Shown: positions 1 through 6,470, counted from the first letter of the stretch. The stretch is 10,197 nt of DNA from an uncultured Chthoniobacterales bacterium (GCA_955652255.1 CATPAW010000135.1:1-10197), one strand, 5' to 3'. The notes: generated by a model not told the origin, from the letters alone. Numbers and translations are program-made.

Positions 1-189
1 TACGAACTCATGCGCGAACTCGGAGCGAGCAAAGGCCTGCGCGGCATCGCGCTTAGCGGTTTCGGAATGGAACAAGATGTAACCAAGGCGCGAGCGGCCG
101 GATTCTCGGAGCATCTGACCAAGCCGATCAATTTTGAGCGCCTGGAACGGGCAATTCAAAATTTACTCGAACCAGCTTCCGAATCGTGA
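1..189 (+). CDS. C-terminal end of a receiver-domain protein (response regulator or hybrid kinase), partial
   Basis: Frame 1 is open from the left edge to a TGA at 187-189, giving the last 62 residues of a longer protein. The segment IALSGFG has the conserved small hydroxyl residue of the receiver beta-4 strand. The segment HLTKPINFERL contains the Lys-Pro pair of beta-5, whose Lys contacts the phosphoryl group. In between lies a typical alpha-4 stretch (DVTKARAAGFSEH). The protein ends about 20 residues after the Lys-Pro, so the receiver domain is its C-terminal end. This is common for hybrid histidine kinases and for single-domain regulators. The phospho-accepting Asp and everything before it lie outside the window, so the full architecture cannot be told. 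The gene converges on the HU-like gene, with 29 nt between the two stop codons. Confidence 0.8.
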   Translation, partial: YELMRELGASKGLRGIALSGFGMEQDVTKARAAGFSEHLTKPINFERLERAIQNLLEPASES

Positions 190-218
190 CGGCGGCTCCG
201 TTCTGGGCGCTGGCTGAC

Positions 219-575
219 CTATTGGCCATCGTGGTTGCCAGAAGCTGCGTTTTGCTGGCGTTCGGAAGCTTCCTTTAATTCTCGCGAAAGTTTCTCGACT
301 CGCTGGCGCATGATTTTGCCGGCCCTGAACTTCACAGTAGCTCGCGGCGGAATGACGAAACTGCTGCCTGGCTGGTTCGGGTTTCGTCCCACGCGCGGCT
401 TGGTAAGCCGCGGTTGAAAAACCCCGAAGTTACGCAGCTCGACGGCCACATTATTGGCCAGACTGTCGGTAATCTTATCAAGCGTCCGCTGGACCACGTC
501 GAAAACTTCGTGTTGAACCATTCCTGTTTGGTTGCTGATGGCGACCACGATGTCGCGCTTGGTGAGTTTTGCCAT
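219..575 (-). CDS. HU/IHF-family nucleoid DNA-binding protein with basic/polar C-terminal tail
   Basis: This encodes a 118-residue member of the bacterial HU/IHF histone-like family, which binds and bends DNA as a dimer. It begins MAKLTKRDIV, as many family members do. The helical dimerisation part covers about residues 1-45. It is followed by ELRNFGVFQ and the DNA-binding beta arm, with the signature GRNP and the Pro-containing tip just after it, then IPPRATVKFRAGK. Classic HU and IHF are about 90-100 residues; this one has an extra tail of about 25 residues rich in Lys, Arg, Glu and Gln. The ATG at 575 was chosen because it starts the family-typical N-terminus. An upstream in-frame ATG (599) and TTG (626) would only add unconserved residues. 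A GAGAGG lies rather far upstream of the ATG. It is the last gene of the minus-strand group, 118 nt after its neighbour. The sequence alone does not say whether it is closer to HU, IHF-alpha or IHF-beta. Confidence 0.9.
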   Translation of the reverse strand: MAKLTKRDIVVAISNQTGMVQHEVFDVVQRTLDKITDSLANNVAVELRNFGVFQPRLTKPRVGRNPNQPGSSFVIPPRATVKFRAGKIMRQRVEKLSRELKEASERQQNAASGNHDGQ

Positions 576-681
576 ATCACAAGAGGAATCGCCTCTCATC
601 GCCAAACTAGCGGCAAAATTAAACAAGAAAAGGAGAATTTTTACGCCGCTAAACTATTGGGTGAGAAGGCGCAAGCCTCCT

Positions 682-703
682 GGCCCGCATGAATCAGCGG
701 GCC
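682..703 (-). other. Short inverted repeat overlapping the stop codon of the upstream helical-protein gene
   Basis: The arms GGCCCGC (682-688) and GCGGGCC (697-703) form a perfect 7-bp GC-rich stem around an 8-nt loop. On the minus strand this hairpin overlaps the TGA at 694-696 and lies about 107 nt before the HU-like start. No run of T follows on the minus strand, so it is not a standard intrinsic terminator. It could still weaken transcription or protect a 3' end. Confidence 0.35.
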
Positions 704-1086
704 GTGGCCGACCGTCGAAAAAGCCGTTTCAAATGATAAGCAAACACCGTTTGCCCGGTCAGTTCCTTTCGTTGCGCTTTCAACTGACCCTGCACGACGC
801 CCAGCTTGGTGAAAACCGCGTTCCATTCGGTTTCGAGCCGGCGCACTTCGTCATTCGACAGTTCACGCAGACCGCGAATAGAAACGCCACGCTGCAATAC
901 ATTCATCGATTTGCCCGGGAGCTCGCCCAGAATGTTGAGCTTCTTGAAAACATGTTCCGTTTCCTGCAAGAGATGGGCGCGAATTTCGGTAAACCGGCGC
1001 TCCTGCTCTACCGAGATGATTGGCTTCGCCTTATCGAGCCCGTAAGTGATGAAGTCATGCAGCTTCATCCAATTATCCAGCTGCAA
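694..1086 (-). CDS. Hypothetical helical protein, start uncertain
   Basis: I do not recognise this family. The reading frame encodes about 130 residues from a TTG at 1086, or 125 from the first in-frame ATG at 1068. It is rich in charged and leucine residues with heptad-like spacing (for example EVRRLETEWNAVFTKL and HLLQETEHVFKKLNILGEL), suggesting helical or coiled-coil structure. It has no signal peptide, no membrane segment and no cysteine motif, and it ends in a basic tail (KRLFRRSATAR). The frame is open upstream to an ATG at 1269, but that part is Arg/Pro-rich and lies antiphase inside the DUF4388 gene, so it is probably not translated. The coding-like character begins right after the DUF4388 stop (1131-1133), before any good ATG, and no start has a good ribosome binding site. 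The gene follows the DUF4388 gene closely and may be its partner. Confidence 0.55.
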   Translation of the reverse strand: MQLDNWMKLHDFITYGLDKAKPIISVEQERRFTEIRAHLLQETEHVFKKLNILGELPGKSMNVLQRGVSIRGLRELSNDEVRRLETEWNAVFTKLGVVQGQLKAQRKELTGQTVFAYHLKRLFRRSATAR

Positions 1087-1130
1087 GGTGAGGAGACGAA
1101 GCTTGGTTTCGAGCCCTTTATCTCTCAGAA

Positions 1131-1412
1131 TTATGATTGCAAACTGACCAGTTCGAGCGTCTCGTCGAGCTTTTGCAGGTTGTCGATCAACAAATGTGCC
1201 CAGGGACGATCGACGGTTTGCACCTGGCTGATGATTCCTTCCTCGAAGTAAAAACGGCCTTGCCGCCATCGGAAAATCTCCGCCAGCGCCGCTTCGCCTT
1301 CCAATGAATCAAAGAGCGCATGACGTATGGACCCGGGCTGCAGATAAATCTCGCTGTTGCCCCGGCCGGATTTGAACGTGAAACGTCCGCTCCGCTGGCT
1401 CAAACAAGTCAT
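1131..1412 (-). CDS. DUF4388 (PATAN-like) domain protein, apparently short at the N-terminus
   Basis: From the ATG at 1412 the frame gives 93 residues. The pattern SGRFTFKSGRGNSEIYLQPGSIRHALF, then a conserved Glu-Gly-Ala-Leu helix (EGEAALAEIF), then WRQGRFYFEEG fits the DUF4388/PATAN fold: a strand pair with a Gly turn, a central helix and a closing Gly-aromatic strand. The family is linked to regulatory and gliding/two-component proteins in several phyla, but its biochemical role is not settled. Full-length family members usually carry another strand and helix before the RSG turn. Here eight in-frame codons before the ATG (RRAAEILQ) look like the end of that first helix, but they are cut off by the TGA that ends rnhC at 1437-1439. 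The translation start could therefore be non-ATG (ATT at 1421) or the domain could be truncated. The gene is 24 nt downstream of rnhC and probably co-transcribed. Confidence 0.7.
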   Translation of the reverse strand: MTCLSQRSGRFTFKSGRGNSEIYLQPGSIRHALFDSLEGEAALAEIFRWRQGRFYFEEGIISQVQTVDRPWAHLLIDNLQKLDETLELVSLQS

Positions 1413-1436
1413 CTGTAGAATTTCCGCGGCCCGCCT

Positions 1437-2384
1437 TCACTCGTGCCAATCTTTCCCTGGAGGTGGCGCGGCATAGTCATTCGGTGCGATCTCGTGCGCT
1501 GTGCGGAAGTGCACCTTTGCCACCTCGCGCAGTATCTGCGGCCCCTTCATTTCCACGAGCTTTCTCCCGGTCTCCTTCACACTGGCCGACGCCCCGCGTT
1601 GCAAACGCAAACCGAAGGTTTTTCCATGACGATCCAGCCAATTGATAAATCCGTCGCGCGCAAGAATTGACGCTGCCGCCACGGCAATATCTGACTCCGC
1701 CTTGGTCCGTTGTTCGATGTCGATCTTGCGGCCGTGTCGCAAAAGTGATCGCTCAATCACACGGGCATCGGCAAACTGGTCCGACAACGCGCGCGGGCAA
1801 TTCGGCTTTTTTGCCAGCAGATTTTCGATGACCCGCGCGTGTCCCCACCCGAGCAAACTGTTCAGATTACCGAACTTCTCATAAAGCTCGTTATATTTTG
1901 CGGGCCCGATCAGCACAGTCTCGGTCAAACCGCCGGCAGTGTTGCGAATGATCTGGCCAAGGGCACGAATGCGCGCATCCGAGCCGATCCGTTTGCTGTC
2001 TTGCACGCCCGCGTCCAGAAACCTGCGCGCAATCCCACGATCGACATACACGCCCGTGATCACGAGCGGCCCAAAGAAATCTCCCTTCCCGCTTTCATCC
2101 ACGCCGAAGTGCGGCTCGAACATCTTCGGTAAATGCACTTCTTCGTAGCCAAGCTTGGCTTCGCCGAAAATTTTCGGTTCCAGCTCAAACTGCACGAACT
2201 CTTCCACCCCCTTGCCTTGCACGAGGACTTTCGGACCCTTCTCGTAAACCGCGACGCTGAGCTTATTTTTTTGCGCAAAGAAAAGCGTATACGGCTTCTG
2301 GGAAAACTCGAAGCCGAGCTCTTCAAGCAAAGCGCGAAGTAGCGTTGCTTGCTCCAGCGTCAGCACATGCGTGTAAGAATTCAT
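1437..2384 (-). CDS. rnhC: Ribonuclease HIII
   Basis: This is a 315-residue RNase HIII, a type 2 RNase H that cuts the RNA strand of RNA:DNA hybrids during replication and repair. The N-terminal part, about residues 1-75, looks like the TBP-like substrate-binding domain (DUF3378). The catalytic domain starts with FGVDESGKGDFFGPL. The acidic residues D96, E97, D202 (in LSDQFAD) and D232 (in AESDIAVAAASILARD) fit the family active site. The Gly-Lys-Gly hybrid-binding loop and the DSKRI motif are intact. Length is close to that of Bacillus-type RNase HIII. The ATG at 2384 was chosen because it begins the conserved MNSYTHVLTL segment; a further upstream TTG at 2420 would read into the repeat element. 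Its 5' end faces the mutY region across a spacer, so the two are divergent. Its TGA stop is in frame with the downstream DUF4388 gene. Confidence 0.95.
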   Translation of the reverse strand: MNSYTHVLTLEQATLLRALLEELGFEFSQKPYTLFFAQKNKLSVAVYEKGPKVLVQGKGVEEFVQFELEPKIFGEAKLGYEEVHLPKMFEPHFGVDESGKGDFFGPLVITGVYVDRGIARRFLDAGVQDSKRIGSDARIRALGQIIRNTAGGLTETVLIGPAKYNELYEKFGNLNSLLGWGHARVIENLLAKKPNCPRALSDQFADARVIERSLLRHGRKIDIEQRTKAESDIAVAAASILARDGFINWLDRHGKTFGLRLQRGASASVKETGRKLVEMKGPQILREVAKVHFRTAHEIAPNDYAAPPPGKDWHE

Positions 2385-2403
2385 TCGCTTGGCGGAGAAC
2401 GTC

Positions 2404-2474
2404 CAATGCTCAACGTTCAACGTCCAACGCTCAACTCTGAATTCGATATTGGGCGTTGGGCGTTCGACGTTCGC
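2404..2474. repeat. Inverted array of degenerate 7-bp repeats between rnhC and mutY
   Basis: From 2404 to 2438 there are five head-to-tail heptamers of consensus CAACGYY (CAATGCT, CAACGTT, CAACGTC, CAACGCT, CAACTCT). A centre containing GAATTC (2439-2444) follows. From about 2449 to 2473 the complementary heptamer GCGTTSG repeats three times. The arms 2409-2434 and 2449-2474 pair at about 20 of 26 positions, with some mismatches becoming G-T pairs in RNA, around a 14-nt loop. The element fills most of the spacer between the divergent rnhC and mutY starts. Similar CAACGTTCAACG-type repeats recur between genes in some environmental bacterial genomes (general recollection, not checked). It could be a mobile palindromic element or a binding array. 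Confidence 0.75.
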
Positions 2475-2481
2475 TTCAACT

Positions 2482-3501
2482 TTGATCTCGCCACAGGACG
2501 TTCGCAGCTTCCGTCGCTCTCTTTTGCGTTGGTATCGCCGAAACGGGCGCCACTTGCCATGGCGGCGGACCCGCGACCCCTACGCGATCCTCGTTTCCGA
2601 GTTCATGCTTCAGCAAACCCAGGTCGCCACTGTCCTTCCTTATTATAATAAGTGGCTTCGCCGCTTCCCCGATTTTTCCTCCCTCGCGCTTGCTCCGGAA
2701 TCCCGCGTTCTCCACGGCTGGCAGGGACTGGGTTACTACGCCCGAGCGCGCAAGCTGCATGCTCTTGCAAAAATCGTCTTCCGTAAACATGGCGGAGTGC
2801 TGCCGGACAAGATCGACAATCTTCGCGCGCTTCCGGGCGTCGGGCGTTACACGGCGAACGCTGTCGCGACATTTGCGTTTGATCGATCCGTTCCATTGGT
2901 CGAAGCAAACATCGCGCGCGTCATGGCGCGTTTGTTCGACGTGCGCGATCCGATCGATGCAACCAGAGGCCGCGAAAAAATTTGGCGTTACGCGGCCGAC
3001 CTTCTCCCCGCGCGCGGAGCAGCGTCGCATAATTCCGCGCTCATGGATCTCGGCGCTCTCGTCTGCACGGCGCGCGCGCCGAAGTGTGGAATTTGTCCGG
3101 TAAACAAATTTTGCCGCGTGCAGAATCCGGAAGCTCTCCCCATCAAAAAACCCCAGCAGCCGCCAAAAGAGCTTACCGAAGCGCACGCTTTCACTTTCCA
3201 TCGCAATCGACTTCTGCTCGAGCAATCGAGCGGGCGCTGGCGCGGCCTGTGGATTCTCCCGCGGGCAAGATCGATAAGCAGCAGCCGCCTCGTTCACATG
3301 TCGATCTTTCCTTTCACAAACCACCGCATCACCTTGAAAATTTTCGTGAACCCGCCGCCTCGCCTGCGGAAGAAAACGCAACGCTGGTTTTCAACCGCTC
3401 AGCTCGCTTCGATTCCACTGCCCTCACCACATCGCCGCGCGATTGAGCAACTTCTCGCCCGGCGACTACAAAAGCTTTGCAGCACCTTTCCCTCGGCCTA
3501 A
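2482..3501 (+). CDS. mutY: A/G-specific adenine DNA glycosylase MutY
   Basis: MutY removes adenine mispaired with 8-oxoguanine. From a TTG at 2482 the product has 339 residues, near the 350 of E. coli. Residues in order: the LPWR segment, SEFMLQQTQVATVLPYY with catalytic Glu40, the helix-hairpin-helix LPGVGRYTANAVA, and four cysteines C195, C202, C205, C211 (C-X6-C-X2-C-X5-C), which bind the 4Fe-4S cluster. The C-terminal MutT-like domain with SGRWRGLWILP and a FTNH loop follows. These positions sit at a constant +3 from E. coli numbering. On that alignment the catalytic Asp138 is Glu141 here (LVEANIARV). The frame stays open back to a TTG at 2389, but that extension is the 7-bp repeat array and resembles no MutY N-terminus. 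No start has a clear ribosome binding site. The stop is 70 nt before yicC. Confidence 0.9.
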   Translation: MISPQDVRSFRRSLLRWYRRNGRHLPWRRTRDPYAILVSEFMLQQTQVATVLPYYNKWLRRFPDFSSLALAPESRVLHGWQGLGYYARARKLHALAKIVFRKHGGVLPDKIDNLRALPGVGRYTANAVATFAFDRSVPLVEANIARVMARLFDVRDPIDATRGREKIWRYAADLLPARGAASHNSALMDLGALVCTARAPKCGICPVNKFCRVQNPEALPIKKPQQPPKELTEAHAFTFHRNRLLLEQSSGRWRGLWILPRARSISSSRLVHMSIFPFTNHRITLKIFVNPPPRLRKKTQRWFSTAQLASIPLPSPHRRAIEQLLARRLQKLCSTFPSA

Positions 3502-3512
3502 CCTCTTTTGAC

Positions 3513-3584
3513 ATGAGCGAGACCGAAAAAATGCCGGCGTGCCATGATTTCGAAGGAAAAAGAATTGAAATATGCGTAGCATGA
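3513..3584 (+). CDS. Possible 23-residue upstream peptide overlapping the yicC start
   Basis: An ATG at 3513 opens a 23-codon frame (MSETEKMPACHDFEGKRIEI, then CVA) that ends with TGA at 3582-3584. The stop overlaps the second in-frame ATG of yicC (3581-3583) as ATGA, a layout often seen in translational coupling. It has no clear ribosome binding site and no family I recognise. It may be chance, but it fills most of the mutY-yicC gap. A TTGACA word at 3508-3513 has no matching -10 box, so I do not call a promoter. Confidence 0.25.
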   Translation: MSETEKMPACHDFEGKRIEICVA

Positions 3585-4447
3585 CCGGCTATGGCCGCGG
3601 CGAGACCGATCACCGCGGAGCAAAGTTTAGCGTCGAACTCAATTCCGTGAACCGGAAACAGTGCGACATCGTGGTCAATCTGCCGCGCGATCTGATCGAG
3701 CTCGAGCCGCGCATTCGCCAGGCGATCAATGAAAATATTTCGCGCGGCCGCACAAATGTTGTCGTCACTTTTCACGACGGTCAAAACGGTGCGCGCCAAC
3801 TCGCTCTTGATACCGAGCTGGCCCGCTCCTACCACCAGGCGATGCGCGCATTGCAAAAGGAATTGGACGCGCCCGGCGAGATCACCATCGGCGCCATCTT
3901 GCAGGCGCCGGGTGTGATGCGTTTTCCGGAACAGACAGTCAACGCGCAGGAGGTGTGGCCAGCCATCGAGCGCGCGCTTCGCGTCGCTCTTGCCGATTTG
4001 ATCAAGATGCGCGAACGCGAAGGTCGACATCTCGCCAAGGACCTGATCCATCGGCTCAAAGCGATGCGGAAAACACTCAAGGAAATCCGCGCCCTGCACC
4101 CGGAGGTCGTAAAAAGATATCGCGCCGCGCTCCTCGAACGCATTCAAAAAGCGGGACTGCCGATCGCGTCCGACGACGAACGTCTCGTGAAGGAAATTTC
4201 CTTTTTCGCCGACCGCGCCGACATCTCGGAGGAGTTGACGCGCCTGGAAAGTCATCTCGCGCAGTTCGCCCATCATCTGCGCAAGAATGAGCCGGTTGGC
4301 CGGCCGCTTGAATTCATCATCCAGGAAATTTTTCGCGAAGTCAATACTCTCGGCGCCAAGGCCAACGATGCCGCCATTTCGCAGCGCGTTGTCGCCGGCA
4401 AGGCGGAGTTGGAAAAAATTCGCGAGCAAGTCCAGAACCTTGAATAA
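3572..4447 (+). CDS. yicC: YicC/YloC-family endoribonuclease
   Basis: The product has 291 residues, close to the 287 of E. coli YicC. The N-terminus MRSMTGYGRG and the early ELNSVNRK segment match the YicC N-terminal domain. The C-terminal end GRPLEFIIQEIFREVNTLGAKANDAAISQ, running to EKIREQVQNLE, matches DUF1732 and carries its conserved Glu and Asn residues. Family members act as endoribonucleases involved in RNA turnover and stress responses. The ATG at 3572 gives the usual Met-(Ile/Lys)-Ser-Met-Thr-Gly start. An AAGGA-like site lies at 3554-3558, a little far upstream. The 3' end overlaps gmk by 8 nt, and yicC beside gmk is a common bacterial arrangement that supports both calls. Confidence 0.95.
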   Translation: MRSMTGYGRGETDHRGAKFSVELNSVNRKQCDIVVNLPRDLIELEPRIRQAINENISRGRTNVVVTFHDGQNGARQLALDTELARSYHQAMRALQKELDAPGEITIGAILQAPGVMRFPEQTVNAQEVWPAIERALRVALADLIKMREREGRHLAKDLIHRLKAMRKTLKEIRALHPEVVKRYRAALLERIQKAGLPIASDDERLVKEISFFADRADISEELTRLESHLAQFAHHLRKNEPVGRPLEFIIQEIFREVNTLGAKANDAAISQRVVAGKAELEKIREQVQNLE

Positions 4448-5051
4448 ACAGTTCAGCCGTTACGGAATTCTCTTCGTTATTTCCGCGCCCTCAGGCGCGG
4501 GCAAAACGACGCTCTGCGATGCCCTGCGGCAAACACCGGACTTCGTTTATTCCGTTTCCTGCACAACTCGCCCCCCGCGCGCCAGCGAAATTGAAGGTGA
4601 AGATTATCAATTTGTGTCCGAAACCGATTTTCTCGCGCGCGTAAAAGCGGGCGAATTTTTGGAACATGCAAAGGTGCACGATCATTATTACGGCACGCTA
4701 CTTAAGCCGATCATCAGTAACTTGAAAAATGGCGTTGATGTTTTGATCGACATCGACACGCAAGGCGCGGCCACGATTCGAAATTGCAAAGATGAGTTCG
4801 TTCGGCAGGCGCTCACCGACGTTTTCATCATGCCGCCCGACCTCGAAGAACTCCGCCGCCGCCTGACCAAGCGCGGAACAGAAACCAAAGCGCAAATTGA
4901 AGTGCGTCTCGTTACCGCGGCGCGCGAAATGGAATTGTGGCGCGACTATCGCTACACCATCATCAGTCGATCGGTCGAAGAAGATTTGCTAAAATTTCGC
5001 CACATCATGGGCGCGGAGCGTTATTTGAGCCGGCGTCTCGTCCAAAAGTAA
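4440..5051 (+). CDS. gmk: Guanylate kinase
   Basis: This is a 203-residue guanylate kinase, which converts GMP to GDP with ATP and so supplies GTP and dGTP. The P-loop SAPSGAGKTTL is at residues 15-25 with Lys22. It is followed by the GMP-binding segment SCTTRPPR (about 40-47), then EIEGEDYQFVS and GEFLEHAKVHDHYYGT, all hallmarks of the family. The lid with RRRLTKRGTET and the terminal REMELWRDY helix are present. The start is taken as the TTG at 4440, which lies inside the last codons of yicC. No ATG or GTG occurs in this frame between there and the P-loop. Upstream in-frame codons are antiphase to yicC coding. The 8-nt overlap suggests coupled translation with yicC. Confidence 0.95.
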   Translation: MNKQFSRYGILFVISAPSGAGKTTLCDALRQTPDFVYSVSCTTRPPRASEIEGEDYQFVSETDFLARVKAGEFLEHAKVHDHYYGTLLKPIISNLKNGVDVLIDIDTQGAATIRNCKDEFVRQALTDVFIMPPDLEELRRRLTKRGTETKAQIEVRLVTAAREMELWRDYRYTIISRSVEEDLLKFRHIMGAERYLSRRLVQK

Positions 5052-5063
5052 CTCCGAATCCAA

Positions 5064-5094
5064 CTGTAGGGGAAGCTAACAGCTTCCCCTACAG
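5064..5094. repeat. 31-bp perfect palindrome (14-3-14) between gmk and coaC
   Basis: The arms CTGTAGGGGAAGCT (5064-5077) and its exact complement (5081-5094) flank the loop AAC. It lies in the 72-nt gmk-coaC gap. No T run follows on either strand, so it is not a standard terminator. Its geometry and GTAGGG/CCCTAC ends match the palindrome inside cysS (9102-9132), suggesting one repeat family. Confidence 0.8.
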
Positions 5095-5123
5095 CACATT
5101 CGCGAGTAAGTTGTCGATCTTTC

Positions 5124-5747
5124 ATGGAAAAAGATTCCAAACGCAGAAGCGATAAAATGAGCGCGCGAAAAGTCGTGCGCATTCGGCCCGGCATGAAATC
5201 AATTGTGCTCGGAGTCACCGGATCGATCGCCGCCTACAAATCCGCGGAGCTGGCGAGTCTCCTGGTCAGGCAAGGCCATCAAGTTTTTGTCGTGATGACG
5301 CCGGATGCGACCGAATTTATTACGTCGCTCACTCTGCAGACGCTTTCCAAAAATCCGGTCACGACCAGCTTCTATGACGAAAGGGAAAATTGGCGCCCCG
5401 GTCACATCGAGCTCGCCGATCGCGCAAACCTCCTTCTCATCGCACCGGCCACGGCGCACATCATCGCCGAGCTCGCGCACGGTCTGGCCAGTCATCCGCT
5501 CGCCGCCATCGCGCTCGCCACGCGCGCGCCGATCTTGCTCGCGCCCGCTATGAATGGAAAAATGTGGTCGCATCCCGCGACCGTCGAGAACGTGGAAAAA
5601 TTAAAATCGCGCGACGTCGAGTTTATCGGACCGGAAGAGGGAATGCTCGCCTGCGGCTACGAAGGTCTGGGCCGGCTTTGGAAAGTCGACGACATCGCCT
5701 TCCGGGCTGAATTTCTTCTCGCGCGCCAGGAAAATTTGATCGCGTGA
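5124..5747 (+). CDS. coaC: Phosphopantothenoylcysteine decarboxylase (CoaC, stand-alone)
   Basis: CoaC is an FMN-dependent enzyme that decarboxylates phosphopantothenoylcysteine to phosphopantetheine in coenzyme A synthesis. Visible signatures are VLGVTGSIAAYKSAEL (FMN-binding loop), GHIELA with active-site His94, PAMNGKMW (residues 141-148, the PxMNxxMW substrate motif) and LACGYEGLGRL with Cys177 on the substrate clamp. From the ATG at 5124 the protein has 207 residues. The conserved part begins at about residue 24 (MKSIVLG), so the first 23 residues are a basic extension. ATGs at 5157 and 5193 are alternative starts, and none has a good ribosome binding site. In most bacteria this domain is fused to CoaB. 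Here a stop codon separates them and the two genes overlap by 4 nt. Confidence 0.93.
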   Translation: MEKDSKRRSDKMSARKVVRIRPGMKSIVLGVTGSIAAYKSAELASLLVRQGHQVFVVMTPDATEFITSLTLQTLSKNPVTTSFYDERENWRPGHIELADRANLLLIAPATAHIIAELAHGLASHPLAAIALATRAPILLAPAMNGKMWSHPATVENVEKLKSRDVEFIGPEEGMLACGYEGLGRLWKVDDIAFRAEFLLARQENLIA

Positions 5748-6397
5748 GATTTCTCATCACGGCCGGCCCAACGCGCGAGCCGATCGATCCCATTCGCTAC
5801 CTCAGCAATCGTTCATCCGGAAAAATGGGCTACGCCATCGCTGAAGCGGCGCTCCAAGCCGGACACGACGTCACTTTGATTTCCGGTCCTGTGAATCTCG
5901 ATCCACCTCACGGCGGGCGCTTCATTTCCATTTCAACAGGCGATGAAATGTTCGATGCGATAGATCGACATCTAGGCGATTGCGACGTTCTCGTGATGTG
6001 CGCCGCCGTGGCTGACTACAAACCGAAAAACATTTCGCCGGGCAAAATCAAAAGGCGCGACACAAATTTTTCGCTCGAATTGATTCCGACCCGCGACATT
6101 CTCGGCTCCCTCTCAAAACAAAATCGACAATTTCTCGTCGTCGGCTTTGCCGCGGAAACAAATGACGTCGAAGAAAACGCGCAAAAAAAACTTCGCGATA
6201 AAAATTGCGACATCATCGTGGCAAACGACGTGAGCCGTGCGAATTCAGGAATGGAGAGCGATGAAAATGAAGTGACGATTCTCTTTCGAAACGGCGAAAA
6301 GGAGAAAATTTCTCGCGCGCCGAAACAAATTATCGCGCGCAAGCTCGTAAAAATAGTTGCAAACATGCGAGAAAAATGTTTGACAAAAAAAATGTGA
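5744..6397 (+). CDS. coaB: Phosphopantothenate-cysteine ligase (CoaB, stand-alone)
   Basis: CoaB joins cysteine to phosphopantothenate using a nucleotide triphosphate, the step before CoaC. The 217-residue product opens directly with the ligase core: TAGPTREPIDPIRYLSNRSS then GKMGYA. Next come AAVADYKP (residues 87-94), the Lys-containing KIKR, VGFAAET (133-139) and DIIVAND (156-162), all conserved in the synthetase half of CoaBC. It starts with GTG at 5744, overlapping the coaC TGA as GTGA, which points to coupled translation. No decarboxylase domain precedes it in the same frame. Two separate proteins thus replace the usual bifunctional one; they probably still associate. Transcription likely continues into the lysine-rich peptide and stops at 6601-6635. 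Confidence 0.93.
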   Translation: MRFLITAGPTREPIDPIRYLSNRSSGKMGYAIAEAALQAGHDVTLISGPVNLDPPHGGRFISISTGDEMFDAIDRHLGDCDVLVMCAAVADYKPKNISPGKIKRRDTNFSLELIPTRDILGSLSKQNRQFLVVGFAAETNDVEENAQKKLRDKNCDIIVANDVSRANSGMESDENEVTILFRNGEKEKISRAPKQIIARKLVKIVANMREKCLTKKM

Positions 6398-6470
6398 CGA
6401 CTAACTGATTCGTGTAAGTGAAGTTGAATTCATCTCGAAATCTTCACAACCCTCCGCCTCTGCGGATTGA

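Noticed and set aside
532..1251. Long + strand open frame (239 codons) opposite the HU-like and helical-protein genes
   Set aside because: Its product has no recognisable motif and lies antisense to the HU/IHF gene with its clear GRNP arm. It is best explained as a reverse-strand shadow.
2404..2474. CRISPR-like array
   Set aside because: The 7-bp units have no spacers and are inverted about a centre. No cas gene is present.
2389..2481. Upstream TTG as the MutY start
   Set aside because: The extra residues are encoded by the repeat array and do not resemble any MutY N-terminus, whereas the TTG at 2482 gives normal length.
3508..3536. TTGACA as a promoter for yicC
   Set aside because: No acceptable -10 hexamer lies 16-18 nt downstream.
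3329..4429. Minus-strand frame of 366 codons opposite yicC, longer than yicC itself
   Set aside because: YicC is identified by conserved N- and C-terminal motifs on the + strand. The antisense product shows no family and comes from GC-rich codon structure.
5064..5094. gmk-coaC hairpin as an intrinsic terminator
   Set aside because: No T run follows the stem on either strand. Shared shape with the cysS palindrome favours a repeat element.
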